NCBI GenBank assembly: GCA_007745635.1
Contig: CP036272.1
Location: forward strand, 3,460,187-3,524,186
Source: Stieleria bergensis
GTDB taxonomy: Bacteria > Planctomycetota > Planctomycetia > Pirellulales > Pirellulaceae
Reading direction: 5' to 3'
DNA length: 64,000 nt
Each line of letters begins with the position of its first letter. The first letter of the stretch is position 1. Below are positions 1 to 8,208 of the stretch, piece after piece. A program made the position numbers and the translations under genes. The notes beneath the pieces are model-generated. The model was not told the DNA's origin, ran no database searches, and saw only the letters and a program-made list of their open reading frames with translations.

Positions 1-287
1 ATGACAACGAAACCCTCCCCGGCCGGCCATCGAAATAACCAATGCCGCCGCCTTGCCAATCTGCACACTCACCAACGCGCCACCACCGCAAACCGGCCGA
101 CCCGCCCGCAAGCGGGAGGATTTTGTTGAGAGCAACCGTTGACTGCACTCTCCCGCTGGCGGAAGAGTGTTGCGGATGGGCCTGTCCGCTCCGGAATGTT
201 TTTTCACATTCTTCGGTAAGACATCTCGCTCAGGCATCGTCACACAAACGTACCCGATACGTTTCACTATCTCACTCGGAGAAAACG
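1..287. other. non-coding leader upstream of thioredoxin
   Basis: No convincing gene lies here. A long open frame runs through it into the thioredoxin gene, but its translation is low-complexity and crosses a palindromic repeat. The region holds a GC-rich stretch, one copy of an imperfect palindrome (146-169) and the ribosome binding site of the next gene. A promoter is presumably present, but I could not pick clear -35/-10 boxes. Confidence 0.6.
146..169. repeat. REP-like palindrome, family B copy
   Basis: The arms cactctcccgc and gcggaagagtg flank a 2-base centre (tg) and pair at all but one position. A perfect version of the same palindrome lies at 12351-12374, so this is a dispersed extragenic palindrome rather than a local hairpin. 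It lies upstream of the thioredoxin gene, not after a gene, so it is not an obvious terminator. Confidence 0.65.
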
Positions 288-614
288 ATGTCTGCGATCA
301 ATAGCAATACCGCCAACTTTAGCAACGACGTGCTGTCCGCTGACCAACCTGTGTTGGTGGACTTTTGGGCATCTTGGTGCGGCCCTTGCCGTCAAATGGG
401 ACCGGCCGTCGATCAACTGGCTGACGAATTCGCTGGACGTGCGAAAGTCGTCAAAGTCAACATCGACGAGTCACCCGAACTCGCCACCGAGTATGGCGTT
501 CGATCGATCCCACACTTTGCTGTTTTTGAAAACGGTGAAGTCACCCGACAGACTGGCGGCAGCATGCCAAAAGAGGTTCTGGCACGTCTGCTGGAACAAC
601 CTGCCAATGCTTAA
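288..614 (+). CDS. trxA: thioredoxin
   Basis: This is a 108-residue single-domain thioredoxin, a cytoplasmic thiol-disulfide reductant normally recycled by thioredoxin reductase. The active site WCGPC is followed by RQMGPAVDQL, and the conserved cis-Pro loop appears as VRSIPHFAVF; length and motif order match the family. The start at 288 is chosen because GGAG (278-281) sits seven bases upstream and the fold begins there; the open frame extending back to 42 encodes nothing recognisable. It converges on the HemD-HemE gene and the two stop codons share the TTAA at 611-614. No reductase gene is nearby. A paralogue specialised for one client cannot be excluded. Confidence 0.95.
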   Translation: MSAINSNTANFSNDVLSADQPVLVDFWASWCGPCRQMGPAVDQLADEFAGRAKVVKVNIDESPELATEYGVRSIPHFAVFENGEVTRQTGGSMPKEVLARLLEQPANA

Positions 615-2593
615 CGCGTGGTGGACGAGGCACCACCATCGTATTGCTGGACGGCTTCCACCAATGCGATGGCATTCTCGACCGGCGTTTCTTTAAGAAC
701 GCCGTGTCCAAGATTAAAGATATGCCCTTTGCGTCCAGTGACGGTGTCCATGATTGCATGGGCACGACGACGGATTTGATCGGGGTCAGTCAAAAGAATG
801 GCCGGGTCCATGTTACCTTGCACGCTCTTTCCTGCCCCGACTCGATCCCAGCCGTCTTTGAGCGCAATTCGCCAGTCGATGCCAACAACCGTTCGAATGT
901 CGCCACGCAGGAGCGGCAATAACTCGGGGTTGCCGGTGGCAAAATTAATAACGGGGACACCGGGAGTAATGCCGGCAATGATTTGATTCATCCATGGCAA
1001 GACAAACTCGGTGTACTCCTCGGGAGACAAACAGCCCGCCCAACTATCAAACAGTTGAACACACTGAGCACCGGCAGCAATCTGCTGATTCAGGTAAACC
1101 GTGATGGCTTCCGACAGCACGTTCATCAGTGCGCCCCAAGGGCCACCATCAGGCAGTCCCGCCGACTGGAACATGAGTTTTTTGGTGTTCATGTAGACTC
1201 GGCTACCACCGCCTTCGATGCAGTAACTAGCCAACGTGAACGGCGATCCTGAGAATCCGATCACGGGAATATGATCGGGCATGTCTTTGCGTGTCTGGGC
1301 GACGGTTTCGTAAACGAAGCCCAGTTTACCGGGATCATCCAACCGCTTGACGCGATCCAGGTCTTCCGGAGATCGCACCGGATTGTGAATCACGGGGCCA
1401 TCTCCGGCGACGAATTCCAGATTAAAACCGAGTGGCTCAAGCAGTGGCAACAGGTCAGAGAAAATGATTGCTGCGTCAACGCCCAAACGATCCACCGCTG
1501 TGCACATGACTTCACTGCACAACTTCGGGTTGTAGCAAAGCTCCAGGAAAGACTGCTTGGCGCGTACTTCACGGTATTCGGCCATGTAACGACCAGCCTG
1601 ACGCATCAGCCAAATCGGTGTTCGTTCGGTAGCCTCACCGCGGCAGGCTTTGATAAACAGGCTATCGTTTGCGGGATGGTTTGCATTCATTTCAATGGTT
1701 GCTTTTGCTAGAGCAGTTGATTCCTTAATCAAATCAGTCGACAAGCGAGCCAGCTTTCTAGAATCAACTAATCGATTTGCGTTTTGTGATGATTCGACCA
1801 CTAAGTGTCCCATCTTGGGGTGGGATGGTTCCATGTCCACGTGCAGATCTGATTCTCGCAGCATCTGTGAGGTTGTGGGGCCAATGGACGCGATGACGGT
1901 GTTCGATAATCCCTTGCGCAGCTCGGACTCGATTCCCATGTCATCGGCCAAACGCAACAGGTTGACGATTTGGTGTGCACTGGTGACCAATAGAACGTCG
2001 CGTTCCTGATTAACGATGGCTTGCAGATTATCCCGCAATGGCTGCACGTCTTCAGGGAATTCCCAGCCATAGACTTTGACCGGTTCCACGCTTGCGCCGC
2101 GAACCTCCAGTCCGGCGATGAGGCTGGCGTTGGAGATCCCGTATTCTTGCAATCCAATGACTTGGTTGTTGATCGGGACTTGATTGGCATCGATGTACTG
2201 CAAAATCTCGCGCCAGGTGTTCGGTTCCCCAACCTTATGGGTTGCCTTGATCCCCAGTTCACGCAGCGCTGCGACGGGTTTCGGACCTCGGCAGATGGTG
2301 GTAATGTCCGACAGGGCGTCAAGGAACCGCTGAGTGTCGACATGCCGTTCGATCGATTTCATCAGAAACCGAAAACCGACGCCGGTCATCAATAGAACGA
2401 CGCTGATTTCACCTGTGATGACGCGATAGGCAAAATCAATTGCTGGCCGGTTCGGCTCGATGGGCACTTCGCGCATCGATGGACTTACGAAAGCGTCCCC
2501 CCCGTGACGTGTGATCAAGCGTTCCATGTCCTGGGCTCGGCGGCTTTCCAGGGCAGCGATTTTTAAGCCTGCAAAATCAGCGTTTTTGGGCAT
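611..2593 (-). CDS. HemD-HemE fusion: uroporphyrinogen-III synthase / uroporphyrinogen decarboxylase
   Basis: A 660-residue protein with two consecutive heme-pathway enzymes. Residues about 10-265 look like uroporphyrinogen-III synthase (LKIAALESRRAQDM, MTGVGFRFL, VTSAHQIVNLL, ASIGPTTSQML), which cyclises hydroxymethylbilane. After a linker of about 45 residues, residues about 312-660 are a full-length uroporphyrinogen decarboxylase, which makes coproporphyrinogen III: MRQAGRYMAEYR near 330, FSDLLPLLEPLG, SYCIEGGGS and the C-terminal FNLGHGVLKETP are family signatures. The domains thus catalyse successive steps. The start at 2593 is the first ATG before the HemD fold; an in-frame TTG at 2710 would add 39 unconvincing residues. 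No strong ribosome binding site precedes it. HemE identity is certain; HemD is a fast-evolving family recognised by motif and position. Confidence 0.9.
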   Translation of the reverse strand: MPKNADFAGLKIAALESRRAQDMERLITRHGGDAFVSPSMREVPIEPNRPAIDFAYRVITGEISVVLLMTGVGFRFLMKSIERHVDTQRFLDALSDITTICRGPKPVAALRELGIKATHKVGEPNTWREILQYIDANQVPINNQVIGLQEYGISNASLIAGLEVRGASVEPVKVYGWEFPEDVQPLRDNLQAIVNQERDVLLVTSAHQIVNLLRLADDMGIESELRKGLSNTVIASIGPTTSQMLRESDLHVDMEPSHPKMGHLVVESSQNANRLVDSRKLARLSTDLIKESTALAKATIEMNANHPANDSLFIKACRGEATERTPIWLMRQAGRYMAEYREVRAKQSFLELCYNPKLCSEVMCTAVDRLGVDAAIIFSDLLPLLEPLGFNLEFVAGDGPVIHNPVRSPEDLDRVKRLDDPGKLGFVYETVAQTRKDMPDHIPVIGFSGSPFTLASYCIEGGGSRVYMNTKKLMFQSAGLPDGGPWGALMNVLSEAITVYLNQQIAAGAQCVQLFDSWAGCLSPEEYTEFVLPWMNQIIAGITPGVPVINFATGNPELLPLLRGDIRTVVGIDWRIALKDGWDRVGAGKSVQGNMDPAILLTDPDQIRRRAHAIMDTVTGRKGHIFNLGHGVLKETPVENAIALVEAVQQYDGGASSTTR

Positions 2594-2825
2594 GAATCGG
2601 ATGGTCCGGTGATCGGGTTCGTTGGCAGTCCGGCAGCGAGACACTCTGGCACTGGCGGTAAGGCGAAATTGTAGACAGTTTTTGGCTTCTGACGATTGCA
2701 GATTCGACAATGCCTCGGTGTCTTGCCGGCAAAAGAATGTTGGCCCCCAGCGGTGTTAGCTTTCCTCGCCAGCCGGTATTTTGTAGGGGCTTGTTCGTGT
2801 TCATCATTTGGTTCGGATTGCTACC

Positions 2826-3578
2826 ATGCCTCGCCGTCAAGTTCGTACGCCTAAACAGCCCTTGGATCTCAACCGATACCTCTTGGTGACCGATCGATCT
2901 CGGGGTGAATTTGTCGAAACCGAGGACCCTGATTCAGCACAACCACGGCGATTCCAGCCCGGCAGCGAAGAAGACGTCTTGAGTCAGGAGACGTTTCCCG
3001 ATGTGCCCCAGACACTGAGCAGTCAGACGCTCTTCGGCGACGATCGCCCCTTGGAGATCGAAGTTGGCAGCGGCAAGGGACTGTTTCTCTCCAACGAATG
3101 TCAGCGCTGCCCAGAGACGAATTTTCTGGGCATCGAGATCATGCACAAGTACGCCAAACACGCGGCGGCACGAATCGCAAAGACCGGGGCCGAGAACGCC
3201 AGAATGATCTCCGGCAATGCCGAACCGCTGTTTCGATCCCGTGTGCCCAACGGGTCACTGGAAGCGGTCCACGTCTACTTCCCCGACCCCTGGTGGAAAA
3301 AGCGGCACCGGAAACGTCGTGTGGTCAATGAAACAAGCATTCGCAGTTTTCGCGAAGCACTGCGAATTGGCGGACGCTTTCATTTCTGGACCGATGTTCT
3401 GGACTATTTCGAAGCAACCATCGAGCTGATCGCGCAGGTGGCACCCGAATTCGGCGTACCGATTCCTGAAGAAAAGCAAGACTCGACACACGATCTGGAT
3501 TACCGCACGCATTTTGAGCGTCGAAGTCGGCAGAACCAGATTCCCGTGTACCGCATTCGCTACGAGAAACGCCGCTAA
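2826..3578 (+). CDS. trmB: tRNA (guanine-N7-)-methyltransferase
   Basis: A 250-residue class I SAM-dependent methyltransferase that makes m7G at position 46 of tRNA. It has the SAM-binding EVGSGKGLFL, the acidic GIEIMHKYAKHAA, and the TrmB signature FPDPWWKKRHRKRR, followed by RIGGRFHFWTDVLDYF. The N-terminal 75 residues are longer and more charged than in most TrmB proteins. ATG 2826 is preferred to the in-frame TTG at 2808. The gene diverges from HemD-HemE with about 230 bases between them, which probably hold both promoters. Confidence 0.95.
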   Translation: MPRRQVRTPKQPLDLNRYLLVTDRSRGEFVETEDPDSAQPRRFQPGSEEDVLSQETFPDVPQTLSSQTLFGDDRPLEIEVGSGKGLFLSNECQRCPETNFLGIEIMHKYAKHAAARIAKTGAENARMISGNAEPLFRSRVPNGSLEAVHVYFPDPWWKKRHRKRRVVNETSIRSFREALRIGGRFHFWTDVLDYFEATIELIAQVAPEFGVPIPEEKQDSTHDLDYRTHFERRSRQNQIPVYRIRYEKRR

Positions 3579-3896
3579 GTGCCCTCGCGGGGCGAGCGCA
3601 CTGGTTTGCCCCGCTGTTTCCCCCCACTGTCTTCATCCACTGGGCCCGCAATGGACTCCCCAACTGGCAACGCGTTTTCGCCGGGCCGCCATGCATTGTG
3701 CCCCTGACACAGGCCGCGACGCGATCCCCTGCGAAGCGCATCATTCTTGGCCGAACCGGTCCGCAAATCCCGTGAGCGGCGTTAAACTAGTGACCGGGCA
3801 GTCGCCTTAATTCCTCACTCGCTGTCGGCCGGCCCGTTGCTCTGCAACTCGTCCTGATCGTCTCTCCCACACGCTTCCACAAAGGAATGCTCGAGC
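3579..3896. other. intergenic region between trmB and dnaE
   Basis: 318 bases with no gene I can support. The open frames on both strands are shadows in GC-rich sequence with unconvincing composition. An AAGGA at about 3882-3886 is the likely ribosome binding site of dnaE. No hairpin-plus-U terminator was seen after trmB. Confidence 0.6.
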
Positions 3897-6800
3897 ATGT
3901 CGGATCCATCCAGTCCCATCATCGATCCTGCGACCAATCGCCCCTTTGTTCACCTACATTGCCACAGTCACTACAGCCTGCTTGATGGTGCCAGTGACAT
4001 CAAGCGCTTGGTGAACCGCGCGGTCGACCATGGGATGAATTCTCTGGCTTTAACCGACCACGGCAACCTGCACGGTGCTTTGGAGTTCTATCGGACTGCG
4101 CGCGACGCGAATGTCAATCCGATCATTGGCTATGAAGCGTACATCGCGCCGGGCAGTCGTTTCGAGAAAGGCAGTGCCAGCAGCAGCAAAGACGCCAGTT
4201 ACCACCTGACGTTGCTGGCCAAGAACCGGACCGGATTTAAGAACCTGATCAAGTTGGCCTGCGCTGCGTCTCTGGAGGGCTTCTACTTCAAGCCGCGAAT
4301 CGACAAGGAGATTCTAGAGACCTACAGCGAAGGCATCATTTGTCTCTCTGGTTGCGTCAGTAGCGAGTTTAGCCGGGCGGTGATGCAATCGGCAAAGACC
4401 GAAGAAATCGAACAGCAAGGCATGGAGATCGCGGGCTGGTTCCACAAGGTCTTTGGTGATCGCTACTTCATCGAAGTGATGAATAACGGCTTGGACATCC
4501 AGCGAATGCAACTGGAAGGGGCGATGCACATCGCCAAAAAAATGGGACTGCCAGTGGTTGCGACAAGCGACTGCCACTATGTGAACCAGGATGATGCCGA
4601 AGCGCAAGACATCATGCTGTGCATCAACACCAGGCGTTTCCGCACCGACACCTCGCGGATGAAGATGGAGAATGATCAGTTCTTTCTTCGTAGCCCGGAG
4701 CAGATGTACGAGAACTTCCCAGGGATGGAAGACATTGTCGCTCGTAGCCAAGACATCGCCAATACGGTTGACATTCAGCTCGAACTGAACAAGTACTACT
4801 TCCCCAACTTCGAATGCCCTGACAAAAAGACTCCCATCGAATACCTGCGCGATCTTTGCATCCAAGGATTGATGGAGCGTTACGAAGGCGATGACACGCG
4901 AATCGTCGACGGCAAGCTGACAGAGGAAGTCATGGCTCGCTTGGATCGCGAGCTTGGCGTGATCGAAAAGCTGAATTATCCAACGTACTTTCTTATCGTT
5001 TGGGACTTCGTCATTCATGCCCGTGACAAAGGCATCTCCGCAACCGCGCGGGGGAGTGGTGTTGGGGCGTTGGTTTGTTACGCCTTGTACATGTCCCACG
5101 TTTGTCCGTTGCGATATGACTTGCTCTTCGAACGGTTCTTGGACGAAAGCCGCACCGAGCCACCTGATATCGATATCGACTTCGAGAAAGAACGTCGAGT
5201 CGAAGTGATTGACTACGTCAAGGAACGCTACGGAAGCGAAAACGTTTGCCAAATCGGAACGTTTGGAACATTGGCTGCACGGGCTGCGATCAAGGACGTT
5301 GGTCGCGCACTCGGCATTCCGCTGGGACGCGTGAATCAGATCACCGAGATGGTGCCCGATGAGCTAAAGATCACCATCAAGAAGTCGCTTGAAAAAAGCG
5401 CCGACATGAAACAAACCTATGATGGGGATCCGGAGATTCGTGAGCTGCTTGACCTGGCGATGAAGATCGAAGGGCTCGCCCGAAACGTTGGCACTCACGC
5501 CGCGGCGGTTGTGATCGCCGACAAGCCACTTTCAGAGTACGTGCCGCTAACGCGCGTCCCCGGCAAACAAGACGTGATCACCCAGTGGTCGATGAATGAC
5601 GTCGAAGCCAGTGGCTTGCTGAAGATGGACTTCCTGGGGCTGCGCAACTTAACGATGCTCAGCCGATCGGTCCAGTTGATCAAGCAAACGACCGGCAAGG
5701 ACGTTGATCCGCTTAAGTTTCCACTGGATGACAAAGCGACGTATGCGCTGCTGCAACGCGGTGAGACGAAGGGCGTGTTTCAGCTTGAGTCGGGCGGGAT
5801 TCGCGATCTGTTAACCCGAATGAAGCCGGACAGTTTCCACGATATCATCGCGACCGCGGCGTTGTATCGGCCTGGACCGCTGGAAGGCGGCATGGTCGAT
5901 GACTATGTGAATATTAAGCATGGTCGTCAAACACCCGAATACAAACACCCGGTTCTAAAGGAGATTCTTGAAGAGACCAACAGCGTCATGGTCTATCAGG
6001 AACAGGTGATGCGGATCCTGAACCGCCTGGGCGGTGTCCCTCTGGCCAATGCATACACCTGTATTAAGGCGATCAGTAAAAAGAAAGAATACCTGATCAA
6101 CCAAAACCATGAAATCTTCGTCAAGGGTGCCGTCGAGAGTGGTATGGCGGAGGCCGATGCCGAAGATATCTGGAGCCTGATCGTTAAGTTTGCAGGCTAT
6201 GGTTTTAACAAATCACACAGTACCGCCTACGCTTTGGTTGCGTTTCAAACGGCCTACCTTAAAGCGCACTACCCCGTTGAATTCATGGCATCGCTGTTGT
6301 CCAGTGACATCGATGGACGAAACTTTAAACGCAAAGATGCTCTCGTTGAGCACATGGAAGACTGCGACCGGATGGGCATCGAAGTGGTCGCGCCATGTGT
6401 GAACCATTCCGGCGCTGACTTCACCGTCGCCGATGGCAGAATTCACTTCGCACTTTCGGCCATTAAGGGTTGTGGCGGTAACACTTCGATCGCCATCGAA
6501 GAGGAACGCATCAAGAACGGCCCCTTCTCTGACATCTACGCCTTCTGCGAACGTGTTGACCCACAGGCGTGCAACAAATCGGCGATCGAAACCTTAATCA
6601 AAGCCGGTGCGATGGATTGCTTTGGTGCTCATCGCAGCCAGTTGTCAGCCGTCATTGAAAAAGCCGTTCAAGCTGGAGCCGCCGTCCAAGCCGATAAGCT
6701 AAGTGGTCAAGCCAGTCTCTTCGGTGACCTTGAAGATGACGTTCCAGAAGGCGAAACACCCAGTGTCAGCTTGCCTGAAATGGAGGAATGGCCCGATAGA

Positions 6801-7457
6801 GAGAAATTGGCCAACGAGAAGGAAGTGCTGGGCTACTACCTGGAGTCACACCCTCTGGCCGAATTTGAACCGAAACTGGCTACCTTCCGCTCGCACACCA
6901 CCGACGGCTTGGGCGAGGTTCAAGATCGCGGTGAAGTGATTCTGGGCGGAATGATTAGCTCCATCAAGATCGCGCACACCAAGAACCCCAAACCCGGCCA
7001 GCCTTCAAAGTACGCGAACTTTGACCTGGAAGACATGCAAAGCGGAATCCGCTGCATCATGTGGCCTCGCGGTTTTGCCGAACATGGTGAAAAGGTTCAA
7101 CCAGACGCAGTGGTCTTGGCAAAAGGCAAAGTCGATCGCCGCGGTGGCGATGAAGCGAACCTGATTATCGACGAGTTGATTCCCTTAGATGAGCTCGACA
7201 ACCGCTACACACACGGCATGCGAATTCGCCTGGATCAGGCACATCATGATGAGGAAACGATTTGCCGATTGCGTGAAATTCTACGCGGTTATCCCGGCAA
7301 CCAAGAATTGCTCTTCAGCATGACGCTCAACGAAGGCGAAACCGTTCACTTGAAAGCCGACAAATTCAAAGTCCACGTCACACCGGAGATGCGGACCCGG
7401 TTGGATGATCTGCTTGGCGGCGGATTCTATCGCCTGATGATGAGCAAGCCAAAATAG
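3897..7457 (+). CDS. dnaE: DNA polymerase III subunit alpha
   Basis: The 1186-residue replicative polymerase. The N-terminal PHP domain begins with FVHLHCHSHYSLLDGASD and keeps the HxH metal site. The C-family polymerase core includes GRGSGVGALVCYAL (preceded by SAT) and the catalytic acidic motif PDIDIDFEKERR. The helix-hairpin-helix region follows, and a beta-clamp-binding motif QASLF lies at residues 938-942. A C-terminal OB fold is seen at GEVILGGMISSIKIAHT and onward. Length and domain order are those of DnaE1 rather than PolC or the error-prone DnaE2. A ribosome binding site AAAGGA precedes the ATG. The gene appears monocistronic. Confidence 0.98.
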   Translation: MSDPSSPIIDPATNRPFVHLHCHSHYSLLDGASDIKRLVNRAVDHGMNSLALTDHGNLHGALEFYRTARDANVNPIIGYEAYIAPGSRFEKGSASSSKDASYHLTLLAKNRTGFKNLIKLACAASLEGFYFKPRIDKEILETYSEGIICLSGCVSSEFSRAVMQSAKTEEIEQQGMEIAGWFHKVFGDRYFIEVMNNGLDIQRMQLEGAMHIAKKMGLPVVATSDCHYVNQDDAEAQDIMLCINTRRFRTDTSRMKMENDQFFLRSPEQMYENFPGMEDIVARSQDIANTVDIQLELNKYYFPNFECPDKKTPIEYLRDLCIQGLMERYEGDDTRIVDGKLTEEVMARLDRELGVIEKLNYPTYFLIVWDFVIHARDKGISATARGSGVGALVCYALYMSHVCPLRYDLLFERFLDESRTEPPDIDIDFEKERRVEVIDYVKERYGSENVCQIGTFGTLAARAAIKDVGRALGIPLGRVNQITEMVPDELKITIKKSLEKSADMKQTYDGDPEIRELLDLAMKIEGLARNVGTHAAAVVIADKPLSEYVPLTRVPGKQDVITQWSMNDVEASGLLKMDFLGLRNLTMLSRSVQLIKQTTGKDVDPLKFPLDDKATYALLQRGETKGVFQLESGGIRDLLTRMKPDSFHDIIATAALYRPGPLEGGMVDDYVNIKHGRQTPEYKHPVLKEILEETNSVMVYQEQVMRILNRLGGVPLANAYTCIKAISKKKEYLINQNHEIFVKGAVESGMAEADAEDIWSLIVKFAGYGFNKSHSTAYALVAFQTAYLKAHYPVEFMASLLSSDIDGRNFKRKDALVEHMEDCDRMGIEVVAPCVNHSGADFTVADGRIHFALSAIKGCGGNTSIAIEEERIKNGPFSDIYAFCERVDPQACNKSAIETLIKAGAMDCFGAHRSQLSAVIEKAVQAGAAVQADKLSGQASLFGDLEDDVPEGETPSVSLPEMEEWPDREKLANEKEVLGYYLESHPLAEFEPKLATFRSHTTDGLGEVQDRGEVILGGMISSIKIAHTKNPKPGQPSKYANFDLEDMQSGIRCIMWPRGFAEHGEKVQPDAVVLAKGKVDRRGGDEANLIIDELIPLDELDNRYTHGMRIRLDQAHHDEETICRLREILRGYPGNQELLFSMTLNEGETVHLKADKFKVHVTPEMRTRLDDLLGGGFYRLMMSKPK

Positions 7458-7514
7458 CTCGGCTTCACCCTATCAGAAATGTGACTCGGCGGTTGCGATA
7501 AGAACAACTCGCAA

Positions 7515-8081
7515 CTACTCCGCACCAATGACTTGATTGGGCGAGAAATTGTCAGTGCCGCCGCCCAGCGGACGCTGGCTGTATTCGGTTACATACCAGT
7601 CGCCGTTGCTGCTTTTTTCAAAAGTCAACGTGACCTGCCGGAGCGCGGCTTGGTTCTTGACCACCGCGCCCAAACTCAGCCGGACCGATGCGGTGAGATC
7701 AACTTTGGCTTGTGGTGGCGCGGAGCCTTGCACCGGTGCCACTCGCACATTGCTGGCCCTGGCGGAATGAAACTCGACGTTTGCCAAGGTGTCGCTGGCC
7801 CGCTGCCTAACCTTTGGGTCTGCAATGATAGCAACCGCCGCGCCGACCTGATTGGTTTCAATCAGCTCCGCTGTTTCATACACCAATCGTTCCAACTGTT
7901 CGCGATCGGTCTCGATGGTATGACCAAGAACGATGACCGCGATGATCAGAACCAGATTGACACCGGCGGCATACAGATAAGACTTCTCACCGATTTGCAT
8001 CCACACATACAACAGCATGACCAGCAAAAGGGTCAGGGCACTAGAAACAATGTAGGGATGTTCAACCACTAATGTCCACAT
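7515..8081 (-). CDS. membrane protein of unknown function, two transmembrane helices
   Basis: A 188-residue protein I cannot assign. The N-terminus carries two adjacent hydrophobic helices (SSALTLLLVMLLYVWM and LYAAGVNLVLIIAVIVLG) separated by a short polar turn. The rest is a soluble domain with an alpha/beta-looking core (FHSARASNVRVAP, KVDLTASVRLSLG, VTLTFEKSSNGDWYVTEYSQR). The tail suggests a domain accumulating charge on beta strands, as in SnoaL/NTF2-like folds, but this is only an impression. Start 8081 is chosen because GAGG lies six bases upstream; the open frame begins at 8117. It is downstream of the SNF2 gene on the same strand. Confidence 0.7.
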   Translation of the reverse strand: MWTLVVEHPYIVSSALTLLLVMLLYVWMQIGEKSYLYAAGVNLVLIIAVIVLGHTIETDREQLERLVYETAELIETNQVGAAVAIIADPKVRQRASDTLANVEFHSARASNVRVAPVQGSAPPQAKVDLTASVRLSLGAVVKNQAALRQVTLTFEKSSNGDWYVTEYSQRPLGGGTDNFSPNQVIGAE

Positions 8082-8114
8082 AGCACGCCTCACTGCAAAC
8101 TGCTGCGGTCCCTT

Positions 8115-8144
8115 CAATGATGCCTCAAGACTGCGGCATCATTG
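8115..8144 (-). terminator. hairpin between SNF2 helicase gene and the membrane-protein gene
   Basis: Perfect 10-base arms caatgatgcc (8115-8124) and ggcatcattg (8135-8144) enclose a 10-base loop. It lies after the SNF2 stop and before the next minus-strand start. There is no U-tract on the minus strand, so it could be a processing or mRNA-stability structure rather than an intrinsic terminator. Confidence 0.35.
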
Positions 8145-8208
8145 CATGAGAGCCTGAAAAGAGATGCGAAAAGGGACCAGGTGTTCCATTGCCTTGGCTT
8201 GATCGAAA

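Noticed and set aside
42-287. Extended N-terminus of thioredoxin in the same open frame
   Set aside because: The added residues are low-complexity and cross a palindromic repeat; GGAG before ATG 288 fixes the start.
1801-2343. 180-codon open frame on the minus strand inside HemD-HemE
   Set aside because: A shadow of the real gene in another frame on the same strand; composition is Cys/Ser/Trp-rich and matches nothing.
4314-5252. 312-codon minus-strand open frame inside dnaE
   Set aside because: Antisense shadow of a highly conserved gene in high-GC sequence; no ribosome binding site or recognisable motif.
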